From positions 1 to 39,130 of the forward strand of contig JAFYXO010000034.1 in assembly GCA_017546125.1 (NCBI GenBank): a DNA stretch of 39,130 nt, given 5' to 3'. A model generated the notes under the pieces. The model was not told the origin of the DNA, did not search any database, and saw only the letters and a program-made list of their open reading frames with translations. The first letter of the stretch is position 1; each line of letters opens with the position of its first letter. Positions 1 through 7,910 of this stretch are shown here, one piece after another. A program made the translations under genes and the position numbers. Source of the stretch: Bacteroidales bacterium. Its GTDB lineage: Bacteria; Bacteroidota; Bacteroidia; Bacteroidales; UBA932.

Positions 1-120
1 ACAATTTCTCAAACGTTAGGCTTTGTGTTATTTGAGAAAGTGCCTATAAATCAATTGTTTAACAAAAATCAAAATTCCGTTTCTACTGACGAATATCCTA
101 ACTTATTCAGTATGAGTTAG
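1..120 (+). CDS. C-terminal fragment of an unidentified protein (partial, cut by window edge)
   Basis: The first frame of the window is open from base 1 to a TAG at 118-120, giving 39 residues that end in PNLFSMS. The start lies outside the window. I recognise no family. The stretch is more AT-rich than the genes that follow, which could mean a less conserved gene or chance. A 39-codon open frame alone is weak evidence. A predicted leftward promoter at 176-204 would transcribe antisense to it, so the coding call is uncertain. Confidence 0.35.
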   Translation, partial: TISQTLGFVLFEKVPINQLFNKNQNSVSTDEYPNLFSMS

Positions 121-175
121 TTTAAACGGGACAGCAGTGAAAAAGTTATTATAATACTCCGTTAATTAGGGGGCG

Positions 176-204
176 CAAAGATATACAATTATTCTTTACG
201 GCAA
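176..204 (-). promoter_or_regulatory. possible leftward Bacteroidetes promoter inside/after the pduO 3' end
   Basis: On the minus strand TTG (204-202) is followed after 18 bases by TATCTTTG (183-176), a good match to the Bacteroidetes consensus (TTTG, about 19-21 bases, TAnnTTTG). It sits at the 3' end of the adenosyltransferase gene and reads towards base 1. No ATG follows on that strand within the window, so its target, if any, lies outside. Confidence 0.3.
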
Positions 205-723
205 CCAAAAATCTTCAGAAATATTACATTTATAACATTGGAATCTCGCAAGGGTAAAAAAGAAGTCGGACAATCTGTTTAAATATTTGATTGTTAGACA
301 TATTTCATCATTCTTATCCTCTATGCCGATAGATGATCTTTCCGATCTGCGGCACACGGTCCTGATGACGTGACATAGCGATGCTGTACGTGGTGCAGCA
401 GGGAGTACAAATGCTGTCTGAGGAGGCATTTGTGCAGTCATCTCGTCGATTTTTGACTCCAGAAAATCTATCTCGCAAGGGTCAAAATTCTTCAACTGCC
501 TTCTGCCGTCAGAAGAGAGATGCGCCGAGCCAAGCATCAGACACTCCTGAATTCTCCTCAAAAGGGCATCCTCCTGAGGAAGCTCGCACCTCAGGAGCCC
601 AATATACGATATCAATTCATCCACATCGCCATAAGCCTCCACTCTGGGGTGGTTCTTTGGGACTCTTGTCCCTCCACAAAGGGAGGTAGATCCGGCATCA
701 CCGGTCTTGGTATAAATCTTCAT
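196..723 (-). CDS. PduO-type ATP:cob(I)alamin adenosyltransferase
   Basis: 175 residues, slightly short for the family (usually 180-190). The enzyme moves the adenosyl group of ATP to cob(I)alamin to make adenosylcobalamin, the cofactor of enzymes such as methylmalonyl-CoA mutase. Visible signatures are the N-terminal ATP-binding stretch YTKTGD (residues 4-9) with GGTRVPK (17-23), FVLP (105-108), the RTVCRRSER motif (121-129) and NRLSDFFF near the C-terminus (149-156). Family members usually have FxLPGG where this one has FVLPAA, a small deviation in a loop. It starts four bases after the stop of the upstream ABC ATPase gene, so the two are probably co-transcribed. I saw no cobalamin riboswitch upstream of the pair. 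Whether the neighbour handles cobalamin is not shown by sequence. Confidence 0.93.
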   Translation of the reverse strand: MKIYTKTGDAGSTSLCGGTRVPKNHPRVEAYGDVDELISYIGLLRCELPQEDALLRRIQECLMLGSAHLSSDGRRQLKNFDPCEIDFLESKIDEMTAQMPPQTAFVLPAAPRTASLCHVIRTVCRRSERSSIGIEDKNDEICLTIKYLNRLSDFFFTLARFQCYKCNISEDFWLP

Positions 724-727
724 AACT

Positions 728-1420
728 CTATATCTTTTTATTATCTATATCTGAATATATTTTGCCGTCTTTCAGGGTAATGATCCTGTGTGCATACTGC
801 GCAATATCCTCCTCGTGAGTCACCAGTATCACCGTATTGCCGGCGGCGTGCACCTCATCGAAAAGGGCCATCACCTCGCGCGAGGTCTTCGAATCAAGAT
901 TGCCTGTAGGCTCATCCGCCAAGATTATCGAAGGTCTGTTTACCATTGCCCTGGCAAGGGCCACCCTCTGCCTTTGTCCACCCGAAAGCTGATTCGGGAG
1001 ATGGTGCATCCTCTCTTCAAGTCCTACCCTCCGAAGGGCCTCCGCTGCCATCAAGCTCCTCTGTTCCCTGCCATAACCCGCATACATCAGCGGGAGCTCC
1101 ACGTTTTGCAGAGCAGTATATCTGGGCAAAAGATTGAAGGACTGGAAGACAAATCCTATCTCCTGATTGCGCACCTGCGCCAGTTCATCATCAAGCTTCG
1201 AAACATCCCTCCCATTCAGGATATAACTCCCTGCAGTGGGGGTATCGAGACACCCCAGAATGTTCATCATCGTCGATTTGCCTGAACCGGAAGGGCCCAT
1301 AATCGCCACGTATTCATTCTTATCAATGGTGAGACTCACCCCATTGAGTGCCCTCACCTGCTGTTCTCCCACCTGGTAGATTTTTTCTAACCCCTCTACC
1401 CTGATAATCTCCTTTTCCAT
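728..1420 (-). CDS. ABC transporter ATP-binding protein, LolD/MacB type
   Basis: 230 residues, a complete single nucleotide-binding domain. Walker A is GPSGSGKST (42-50), the Q-loop Gln is in VFQSFN (about 93), the signature is LSGGQ (145-149), Walker B is IILADE (165-170) followed by PTGNLDS, and the H-loop His is in VTHEE (about 202). The PTGNLDS extension is typical of the LolD/MacB/FtsE branch, which powers lipoprotein release, macrolide/peptide efflux or cell-division functions rather than solute import. No permease gene is adjacent, so the substrate cannot be inferred. The reading frame extends two codons upstream to a GTG at 1426; I chose the ATG at 1420 because Bacteroidales strongly favour ATG and the family homology begins there. 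It is probably first in an operon with the adenosyltransferase gene. Confidence 0.9.
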   Translation of the reverse strand: MEKEIIRVEGLEKIYQVGEQQVRALNGVSLTIDKNEYVAIMGPSGSGKSTMMNILGCLDTPTAGSYILNGRDVSKLDDELAQVRNQEIGFVFQSFNLLPRYTALQNVELPLMYAGYGREQRSLMAAEALRRVGLEERMHHLPNQLSGGQRQRVALARAMVNRPSIILADEPTGNLDSKTSREVMALFDEVHAAGNTVILVTHEEDIAQYAHRIITLKDGKIYSDIDNKKI

Positions 1421-1441
1421 CTTCACAATATCTTTAAACCC

Positions 1442-1471
1442 CTAAATTAAGAAATTATTGGCACTTGTCAA
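1442..1471 (-). promoter_or_regulatory. candidate promoter for the ABC ATPase-pduO pair
   Basis: Minus strand TTG (1471-1469, inside TTGACA) is followed after 19 bases by TAATTTAG (1449-1442), one mismatch from TAnnTTTG. It is interleaved with the folE promoter on the other strand. Confidence 0.35.
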
Positions 1472-1489
1472 CACTTTTATATACATTTG
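1458..1489 (+). promoter_or_regulatory. folE promoter
   Basis: TTG (1458-1460), 21 bases, then TACATTTG (1482-1489), matching the Bacteroidetes -33/-7 arrangement. Transcription should begin around 1494-1497, leaving a leader of about 12 bases before the ATG at 1508. Confidence 0.6.
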
Positions 1490-1507
1490 CCATAAATAGA
1501 AAAGATT

Positions 1508-2119
1508 ATGGCATATAAAAAGATAGAGCAATTTGACGAACAGACAACCCAAGAGTTGGCGTACCACTACGAGAAGATTCTGGAACTTCTAGGGGAGGAC
1601 CCTCAAAGAGAGGGGCTGATAAAGACTCCGCTACGCGTGGCAAAGTCGATGCAGTTCCTGACCCAGGGATACTTTCAGGATGGTGGGGAGATTCTCCGCT
1701 CCGCAATGTTCAAAGAGGAGTACCGCCAGATGGTGATAGTGAAGGATATCGAGCTCTATTCGATGTGCGAGCACCACATTCTCCCTTTCTATGGAAAAGT
1801 CCACGTAGCATACATCCCTAACGGTTATATCACAGGTTTGAGCAAGATCGCAAGGGTAGTGGAGTGTTTTGCCCGCAGGCTTCAGGTACAGGAGAGACTT
1901 ACAGTGCAGATCCGTGACTGCATTCAGGAGACCCTCAATCCACTTGGTGTGGCTGTAGTGATAGAGGCTTCCCACATGTGTATGCAAATCAGAGGTGTCC
2001 AAAAACAAAACTCGGTGACCACCACATCGGCGTTCACCGGAGCTTTCCTGAAAGATATAAGGACCCGAAACGAGTTTATGAACCTTATCGGGGTCAATCT
2101 TCACTCTGCACACTTGTAG
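1508..2119 (+). CDS. folE: GTP cyclohydrolase I
   Basis: 203 residues, full length for the short bacterial form. It converts GTP to 7,8-dihydroneopterin triphosphate, the first step of tetrahydrofolate (and in some bacteria queuosine) synthesis, in the cytoplasm as a homodecamer. The zinc ligands are visible as SMCEHH (Cys87, His90) and HMCMQIRGV (Cys158). The catalytic histidines His89 and His156 are present, as is the [12 protein letters not shown] block that closes the active site. It has its own promoter just upstream and diverges from the ABC ATPase pair. Its last 26 bases overlap the 3' end of the CCA-adding enzyme gene on the opposite strand. Confidence 0.97.
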   Translation: MAYKKIEQFDEQTTQELAYHYEKILELLGEDPQREGLIKTPLRVAKSMQFLTQGYFQDGGEILRSAMFKEEYRQMVIVKDIELYSMCEHHILPFYGKVHVAYIPNGYITGLSKIARVVECFARRLQVQERLTVQIRDCIQETLNPLGVAVVIEASHMCMQIRGVQKQNSVTTTSAFTGAFLKDIRTRNEFMNLIGVNLHSAHL

Positions 2120-3581
2120 CAGTTCCACCTTTGACAAGACCCATCTCGGCCGCTTTGCTCTCCATAAGGGCATAAGCCGCCTCGTAAGAGTTTTCGATAA
2201 CGCCATCCAGGATGGCGTTTTTCACATACTCCTTGATCTCACCAATAAGGTTGCATGGTGGTATTTTATAGACCTCCATCACCAGGTCTCCGGTGATAGG
2301 GTTCTTGAAGTTTCTGTATTCATCCTTCTGCTCCACCTCTATCATCTTCTCCTTCACAAGTTCGAAATTCTTCTTATGACGTGCCACTGTCTTGTCATTT
2401 TTGGAGGTGATATCTGCACTGCAAAGCAGCATCAGATCGTCTATATCCTCACCGGCATCAAAAAGAAGTCTCCTTACAGCAGAGTCTGTCACCTGATCAT
2501 CCACAAGCGAGATGGGGCGAAGATGGAGCTGAACCATCTTCTGAACATACTTCATCTTCTCATTGAGGGGCATTTTGAGGTGTTTGAAGACACCCGGAAT
2601 CATCTTGCCACCCACAAAGTCGTGACTGTGGAATGTCCAACCAATACCCTCTTCATATCTCTTGGTCGAAGGTTTCCCTATATCATGGAGAAGGGCTGCC
2701 CATAGGAGCCACAGCTCTTCCACCTCCCTGTTCTCCCTTTTTTCCGGTTCACGGGCACGGAGAAGTTCAGCCACATTGTCCACCACCTGAAGCGAGTGGT
2801 AGAAATTGTCCTTATGACCCCTACCCTCAACGGTCTCCACACCTTTAAGATTTGTAACCTGAGGCAATATCAGCTCAAGCAGCGTAGCATCATCGAGGAG
2901 CTTCAACCCCACCGAAGGCTTTGGAGAGAGGAGAATCTTGTTCAGCTCCTCATTTATCCTCTCGATCGAGAGGATGGCCAAACGGGCCCTATTTCTCTTT
3001 ATCGATTCAAAAGACTCGGGCAATATCTCGAACTGGAGTTGCGAAGCAAACCTTATAGCCCTGATCATTCGTAGAGGGTCGTCGCTATATGTGGTATCGG
3101 GATCGAGCGGGGTCCTGATGAGCTTGCGGGCCATATCTCCCACACCGTCAAACGGATCTACAAGTGCCCCGAAATTATCTTTCTGGAGTGAGAACGAGAG
3201 TGCATTGATGGTAAAATCCCTCCTCTCCTGATCCTCCCTAAGTGTCCCATCCTCCACTATAGGTTTTCTGGAATCTGCCCTGTAGGACTCCTTGCGGGCC
3301 CCCACAAACTCCACTTCAAGCCCCTTGGACTTGATCATGGCAGTACCGAAGCGCTTGAAGACACTCACCTTGCACCTCAGCCTTTTGGCTACAGCCTCAG
3401 CAAGTGCAATACCGCTCCCTTCGACCACCACATCTATATCATTACAAGGTCTTCCGAGAAGGCAATCCCTCACATATCCACCTATCACAAATGCCCTTAC
3501 CCCAAGGGTCTCAGCCTCCTGGGATATGGTGTCAAATATCCTGTGCTTTAGAAATCTGCTATAATTTTCCGCGCTGCTCAT
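2094..3581 (-). CDS. cca: CCA tRNA nucleotidyltransferase with HD domain
   Basis: 495 residues. This class II nucleotidyltransferase adds or repairs the 3' CCA of tRNAs. That matters here because neither tRNA gene in the window encodes its CCA. The catalytic head shows GGYVRD (34-39), the DxD metal site NDID (47-50) and the RRDFTINAL motif near residue 130. A poly(A) polymerase/CCA middle domain follows, then an HD phosphohydrolase domain with LLHDIGKP near residue 300 and a second conserved HSHDF. HD-containing CCA enzymes have 2',3'-cyclic phosphodiesterase or phosphatase activity in some bacteria. The length is typical of Bacteroidetes homologues. It starts four bases after the HsdR_N-like gene, implying an operon, and its end overlaps folE tail-to-tail. 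Confidence 0.95.
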   Translation of the reverse strand: MSSAENYSRFLKHRIFDTISQEAETLGVRAFVIGGYVRDCLLGRPCNDIDVVVEGSGIALAEAVAKRLRCKVSVFKRFGTAMIKSKGLEVEFVGARKESYRADSRKPIVEDGTLREDQERRDFTINALSFSLQKDNFGALVDPFDGVGDMARKLIRTPLDPDTTYSDDPLRMIRAIRFASQLQFEILPESFESIKRNRARLAILSIERINEELNKILLSPKPSVGLKLLDDATLLELILPQVTNLKGVETVEGRGHKDNFYHSLQVVDNVAELLRAREPEKRENREVEELWLLWAALLHDIGKPSTKRYEEGIGWTFHSHDFVGGKMIPGVFKHLKMPLNEKMKYVQKMVQLHLRPISLVDDQVTDSAVRRLLFDAGEDIDDLMLLCSADITSKNDKTVARHKKNFELVKEKMIEVEQKDEYRNFKNPITGDLVMEVYKIPPCNLIGEIKEYVKNAILDGVIENSYEAAYALMESKAAEMGLVKGGTATSVQSED

Positions 3582-3585
3582 AAAT

Positions 3586-3978
3586 CTATTTTATCTCATC
3601 CAAATCTGCTATCGGTTCGAACTCTTCACTCTCCCCCCTCCTGCGGTAACCGCAAAGGGTGAGTCCGTTTGTAAACAATATATACTCGACAGAGAGGCTC
3701 TTGTTGTACCTTATCCCCTGCTCTATCACCACCCTGTCGATAGGGACACTGGGGGCCTTGCACTCCACCAGAAGTTTGATCCTCCTCTCCTTATCGAAAA
3801 CCACTATATCTGCCCTGTACTGCAAGCCATTGTACTTGAAAGAGTACTCCGACATCATAAGATTGAGTGAGAAGCCGAGCTTGCCATGGAGCCACCCTAT
3901 CATCTTCTGCCTCACCCCCTCCTCAGGGGTCAGCGCCACCTCCTTTCTCCTCAACGGATCGTATATCATCACTCTCAT
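3586..3978 (-). CDS. small HsdR N-terminal-like PD-(D/E)xK domain protein
   Basis: 130 residues. It resembles the stand-alone type I restriction R-subunit N-terminal domain family (HSDR_N_2) common in Bacteroidetes. The PD-(D/E)xK nuclease core is intact: Asp57 in YRADIVVFD, then VECK with Glu72 and Lys74, an acidic helix (TPEEGVRQ, 17-24) in front, and a Gln in the following helix (EQGIRY, 86-91). There are no helicase motifs and no methylase or specificity genes nearby, so it is not a working restriction system. Its coupling to cca (four-base gap) suggests a housekeeping nucleic-acid role, but the substrate is unknown. It diverges from holA. Confidence 0.8.
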   Translation of the reverse strand: MRVMIYDPLRRKEVALTPEEGVRQKMIGWLHGKLGFSLNLMMSEYSFKYNGLQYRADIVVFDKERRIKLLVECKAPSVPIDRVVIEQGIRYNKSLSVEYILFTNGLTLCGYRRRGESEEFEPIADLDEIK

Positions 3979-3998
3979 AACCTGCAGTTGAATTTATA

Positions 3999-4030
3999 TT
4001 GTTCAAATATAGGAATAATTTGTAAATTTG
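3999..4030 (+). promoter_or_regulatory. holA promoter
   Basis: TTG (3999-4001), 21 bases, TAAATTTG (4023-4030): a strong match to the Bacteroidetes consensus. The ATG begins at 4035, four bases after the -7 box, so transcription is predicted to start on or next to the start codon. Confidence 0.6.
4004..4011 (-). promoter_or_regulatory. -7 element for the HsdR_N-cca pair
   Basis: Minus-strand TATATTTG (4011-4004) lies 26 bases before the ATG at 3978. No clear -33 box is seen. It falls inside the spacer of the holA promoter, so the two divergent promoters overlap. Confidence 0.38.
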
Positions 4031-4034
4031 TCCT

Positions 4035-5075
4035 ATGGCTAAACAAAAAGCACCCGATACCCTTGACCAATTCGAATCCCTTAAAGAGAAGGTTCTCAAA
4101 GGGAGTTTCTTCCCCTTCTACCTTCTGATGGGGGAAGAGCCCTACTATGTGGAGAAAGCTATCTCCCTCATCTCTGAGCACGCTCTGGAGGATTATGAAC
4201 GGGACTTCAACCAATACACCCTCTACGCATCCGACACCAACTGCAGAGAGATCATAGATGTCTGCAGCCGCTTCCCAATGATGGCCCAGAGGCAATTGGT
4301 TATCGTAAAGGAGGCGCAGTCGCTGAAAAAGAGCGAAGAGCTGATACCTTACCTTGAGAATCCGGTATCGACCACAGTGCTTGTCCTCTGCTACAACGGG
4401 AAAAATGCGGACAAAAGGACCTCATTCTACAAGACTGCCACCAAATACGGCTTCGTCTTCGAATCTGCAAAAGTGGCTGAGGAGGGTGTCCCCAAATGGA
4501 TAGAGCAATACATCAAATCCCAAGGGAAAGGGATAGAGGGTGATGCCGCCATGCTTATCGCAGAGTGCACAGGAAATGACCTCAGGAAGATTATCCTTGA
4601 GGTGGACAAACTCATCAAATCTATCCCTGAGAGCACCGTCACCATCACCGCTGCGGAGGTGGAAAAGATCATCGGTATCAGCAGGGAGTTCAACATCACA
4701 GAGCTTACAAATGCCATAGCCTACGGCAATGCCGCCAAGGCTTTCAAGATAGCATACTTCTTCGGAGAGTCGCCAAAGCAATACCCGCTCCCAAAGACCC
4801 TCGGATTCCTCTTCTTTTTCTTCTCGAAGATAGAGCAGATTCACGCTTACTGCCTCGACTCACCACGTCCGTCACTCCAGGATGCGGCTACTCGTGCCGG
4901 ACTATATTACAGGACTGCCGCATCATATATCGCTGCTGCACAAAGGTATCCCCTCAAAAAGACAATGAGGATCATCTCCCAGATGAAGGAGTGCGACTAC
5001 AAAAGCAAAAGCAATTCGAGAGGCTCTGCCACAGAGGGCGAACTCCTCATCGAATTGCTCGGTAAAATATTCTGA
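4035..5075 (+). CDS. holA: DNA polymerase III subunit delta
   Basis: 346 residues, the normal length. Delta is the clamp-loader subunit that opens the beta sliding clamp. The N-terminal segment has the family's LLMGEEPYYVEKAI start, followed by an AAA+-like fold without a working Walker A, as expected for delta. The ITELTNAIAYGNAAKAF region and the C-terminal collar helices (YPLKKTMRIISQMKECDYKS) are also characteristic. The start codon lies immediately behind the predicted -7 box, which suggests a leaderless mRNA. It ends 11 bases before the convergent alanine racemase stop codon with no strong terminator between them. Confidence 0.93.
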   Translation: MAKQKAPDTLDQFESLKEKVLKGSFFPFYLLMGEEPYYVEKAISLISEHALEDYERDFNQYTLYASDTNCREIIDVCSRFPMMAQRQLVIVKEAQSLKKSEELIPYLENPVSTTVLVLCYNGKNADKRTSFYKTATKYGFVFESAKVAEEGVPKWIEQYIKSQGKGIEGDAAMLIAECTGNDLRKIILEVDKLIKSIPESTVTITAAEVEKIIGISREFNITELTNAIAYGNAAKAFKIAYFFGESPKQYPLPKTLGFLFFFFSKIEQIHAYCLDSPRPSLQDAATRAGLYYRTAASYIAAAQRYPLKKTMRIISQMKECDYKSKSNSRGSATEGELLIELLGKIF

Positions 5076-5094
5076 ATCTACACCCTTTAGATTC
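5074..5094. repeat. short inverted repeat between convergent holA and alr
   Basis: GAATCTA (5074-5080) and TAGATTC (5088-5094) are perfectly complementary around a 7-base loop. It overlaps the holA stop and the last codons of alr. There is no T-run, so it may be a weak transcription barrier or simply coincidence. Confidence 0.3.
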
Positions 5095-6202
5095 CTGTTA
5101 CCACCCTCTTCACTCTGGCTGGCACAGAGGTATAGATTTCGTATGGGATAGTGTCAAGGATAGCTGCAAGATCGTTGGCAGTAGGGTTGTCTCCGAAGAT
5201 GGTGACAGTATCACCCACTTTTGCGTCAACACCTGTAATATCGATCATACACATATCCATACATACATTTCCTATGGTTGGACAAAGGTGACCATTAACC
5301 TCAAATGAGGCAGTACCACGGCTAAGGTGTCTGTTGATACCATCAGCATAACCTACAGGGATAGTGGCGATGGTCTTGCCATCAGGGCCAAGCTTGCCGT
5401 GACGTCCATAACCTACAGTACCATCATTAGGGCCAAGGGTCTTGATCTGAACGATAGGGCATCTGTAGTAAGCAGATGGTTTCATATTCTTGTCATCCAC
5501 ATAGCTGATACCGTAGATACCGATACCAAGACGGGCCATATCATACTGATATTGTGGATATTTTTCAGCAAATCTCTCAATACCTGCAGAGTTGAAAGCA
5601 TGTCTCATTGGCTTGTATGGAAGGGCAGCCAAAACATCACTGCTCAATCTGTCGAACAATGATAGCTGACCAAGTGTAAACTCATCATGCTCTGAGCTAT
5701 CAGCACCAGCCAAGTGGGTATAAAGTGATTTGGCCTCCACCTCAGGATGTGCAAGCAAGAACTCTTTTAGGGCAGGAAGTTCAGGTTCCATAAATCCAAG
5801 ACGGTGCATACCTGTGTCAAATTTGATATGAACAGGGTATTTGCTAATACCTTGGGCTTTCAATACCTCTGCAAACTTCTCAAGAGAAGAGACATTTGGC
5901 ATACCAGGCTCAAGATTATACTCAATAACCTGAGGGTACATCTCTGTACCTGCGGTAAGGATAAGGATAGGGAGTTTGATGCCCCCCTGACGAAGTTCTA
6001 CACCCTCCTTAACTGTAGCCACTGCGATATAATCTGCACCGGCATCCTCCATTGCTTTAGCAAAAGGGACTGCGCCATGACCGTATGCATTGGCTTTGAT
6101 AAGGATTAGAAGTTTGGTCTCAGGACGAAGTTTTGACCTGAAATAACGGTAGTTGTGAAGTACGTTTGGGATATGAATCTCAAGCTGAGCGTGTGGTACC
6201 AT
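5087..6202 (-). CDS. alr: alanine racemase
   Basis: 371 residues, full length. It is a PLP-dependent fold-type III racemase that makes D-alanine for peptidoglycan. The PLP lysine is Lys36 in the signature IKANAYGHG. Other family marks are FDTGMHRLGF, MARLGIGIYG, the VGYGRHG segment carrying the catalytic Tyr, IPVGYADGINR, and GNVCMDMCMID near the C-terminus. The gene begins two bases after the ettA stop codon, so it is probably translated from the ettA transcript, an operon of a translation factor with a cell-wall enzyme. Confidence 0.96.
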   Translation of the reverse strand: MVPHAQLEIHIPNVLHNYRYFRSKLRPETKLLILIKANAYGHGAVPFAKAMEDAGADYIAVATVKEGVELRQGGIKLPILILTAGTEMYPQVIEYNLEPGMPNVSSLEKFAEVLKAQGISKYPVHIKFDTGMHRLGFMEPELPALKEFLLAHPEVEAKSLYTHLAGADSSEHDEFTLGQLSLFDRLSSDVLAALPYKPMRHAFNSAGIERFAEKYPQYQYDMARLGIGIYGISYVDDKNMKPSAYYRCPIVQIKTLGPNDGTVGYGRHGKLGPDGKTIATIPVGYADGINRHLSRGTASFEVNGHLCPTIGNVCMDMCMIDITGVDAKVGDTVTIFGDNPTANDLAAILDTIPYEIYTSVPARVKRVVTGI

Positions 6203-6204
6203 AT

Positions 6205-7878
6205 CTATTTAAGTTTTTTGTATTTGAATCGTTTGGGCTCGACATTGCCGAGACGTTGTTTCTTGTTCTCTTCATACTCCGAGTATGTACCCTCGAAGAA
6301 ATAAACATTGGAATCACCCTCAAAAGCGAGGATATGTGTAGCAATTCTGTCAAGGAACCATCTGTCGTGGGAGATCACCACTGCACAACCTGCGAAGTTC
6401 TCAAGACCCTCCTCAAGAGCACGGATGGTGTTTACATCCACGTCGTTGGTAGGCTCATCGAGAAGGAGAACATTGGCCTCCTGTTTGAGGGTAAGAGCCA
6501 AGTGAAGTCTGTTTCTCTCACCACCACTGAGAATACCGCAAAGCTTCTCCTGATCGGCACCGGCAAAGTTGAATCTCGATACATAAGCACGGGCATTCAC
6601 CTCTTTATTACCAAGTTTCACAAACTCAGAATTGTCTGCGATAGTCTCATATACTGTTTTGTTTGGATCGATCTGACGGTGTTGCTGATCCACGTATGCG
6701 ATCTTAACTGTTTCACCCACTGTGAAGTCTCCGCTATCAGGGGTCTCAAGACCCATAATAAGTCTGAATAGTGTAGTCTTACCAGCACCGTTAGGGCCGA
6801 TAACACCTACGATACCTGCAGGTGGAAGTTTGAAGGTAAGGTTTTCGTATAGAAGTCTGTCCCCATACCCTTTGGATACACCATTTGCTTCGATAACTCT
6901 GGTACCGAGACGTGGTCCGTTAGGGATGAAAATCTCAAGTTTTTCCTCTTTCTGTTTCCTGTCCTCATTAAGCATCTTCTCATATGCACCCAACCTCGCT
7001 TTAGATTTGGCGTGACGCGCTTTAGGTGCCATACGCACCCACTCAAGCTCCCTCTCGAGGGTCTTGCGGCGTTTGCTCTCCTGTTTCTCCTCCATAGCGA
7101 GTCTTGCACTCTTTTGATCAAGCCAAGATGAGTAATTGCCTTTCCATGGAATACCCTCACCGCGGTCAAGCTCAAGGATCCAGCCAGCCACATTGTCAAG
7201 GAAATAACGGTCGTGGGTAACAGCGATAACTGTACCCTTATATTGTCTCAAGTGCTCCTCAAGCCATTGGATACTCTCTGTATCAAGGTGGTTGGTAGGC
7301 TCGTCGAGAAGAAGCACATCAGGCTCTTTAAGGAGCAAGCGGCAAAGAGCCACACGGCGTCTCTCACCACCACTTAGGTTCTTGACCAAAGCCTCAGGCT
7401 CGGGACACATAAGTGCATCCATTGCCCTTTCCAGCTTAGAGTCGATATCCCATCCTCCGAGCTGCTCTATCTTCTCTGTCAGCACACCCTGACGCTCGAT
7501 AAGTTTGTTCATCTGATCGTCGTCCATAGGCTCACAGAACTTCATATTGATCTCCTCATACTCTTTAAGGACATCCATCACCTCCTGAACACCCTCACTT
7601 ACCACCTCTTTTACAGTCTTGGTGTCGTCAAGTTCAGGTTCCTGCTCCAAATAACCTACACTGTAGCCTGGAGCCCATACTACCTCACCCTGGTAAGATT
7701 TCTCTATACCTGCAATAATCTTCATCAATGTAGACTTACCGGAACCGTTAAGACCGATGATACCGATCTTGGCACCATAGAAGAAAGAGAGATAGATATC
7801 TTTAAGAATCACTTTATTGTTGTGTGGGAGAATCTTGCCCACACCATTCATCGAGAATATTATTTTTTCGTCAGCCAT
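6205..7878 (-). CDS. ettA: ABC-F translation factor, EttA type
   Basis: 557 residues with two ABC domains and no membrane segments, the pattern of ABC-F proteins. EttA binds the ribosomal E site and gates the step into elongation according to ATP level. Domain 1 has Walker A GLNGSGKST (42-50), signature LSGGERRRVALC (168-179) and LLLDEPTNHLD (189-199). The charged linker helix pair (about 250-315, with KQESKRRKTLERELEW) is the tRNA-interaction segment. Domain 2 has GPNGAGKTT (361-369), LSGGERNRLHLA and LLLDEPTNDVD. The length and the arm insertion in domain 1 fit EttA better than Uup or YheS. A promoter is predicted 20 bases upstream, and alr follows after two bases. Confidence 0.93.
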   Translation of the reverse strand: MADEKIIFSMNGVGKILPHNNKVILKDIYLSFFYGAKIGIIGLNGSGKSTLMKIIAGIEKSYQGEVVWAPGYSVGYLEQEPELDDTKTVKEVVSEGVQEVMDVLKEYEEINMKFCEPMDDDQMNKLIERQGVLTEKIEQLGGWDIDSKLERAMDALMCPEPEALVKNLSGGERRRVALCRLLLKEPDVLLLDEPTNHLDTESIQWLEEHLRQYKGTVIAVTHDRYFLDNVAGWILELDRGEGIPWKGNYSSWLDQKSARLAMEEKQESKRRKTLERELEWVRMAPKARHAKSKARLGAYEKMLNEDRKQKEEKLEIFIPNGPRLGTRVIEANGVSKGYGDRLLYENLTFKLPPAGIVGVIGPNGAGKTTLFRLIMGLETPDSGDFTVGETVKIAYVDQQHRQIDPNKTVYETIADNSEFVKLGNKEVNARAYVSRFNFAGADQEKLCGILSGGERNRLHLALTLKQEANVLLLDEPTNDVDVNTIRALEEGLENFAGCAVVISHDRWFLDRIATHILAFEGDSNVYFFEGTYSEYEENKKQRLGNVEPKRFKYKKLK

Positions 7879-7898
7879 CTTATGAATTGTTTATCCCA

Positions 7899-7906
7899 CA
7901 AATTTA
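7899..7906 (-). promoter_or_regulatory. -7 element for ettA-alr
   Basis: Minus-strand TAAATTTG (7906-7899) lies 20 bases before the ettA ATG (7878), in the 32-base gap after the AraC gene. The -33 box is less clear and would fall at the end of the upstream gene. Confidence 0.5.
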
Positions 7907-7910
7907 AGAA

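Noticed and set aside
788-1285. Rightward open frame of 165 codons opposite the ABC ATPase
   Set aside because: It is antisense to the Walker A to Walker B region. The minus-strand protein is clearly the gene.
1427-1507. Possible cobalamin riboswitch upstream of the ABC ATPase-adenosyltransferase pair
   Set aside because: The gap is only about 80 bases and contains two promoters, with no B12-box-like sequence or multi-helix fold.
3586-3978. Remnant of a type I restriction-modification locus
   Set aside because: There is no helicase part, methylase or specificity gene nearby, and the stand-alone domain is a known family of its own.
6166-6771. Rightward open frame of 201 codons opposite ettA
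   Set aside because: It is antisense to the second ATPase domain of EttA, with no recognisable domain.
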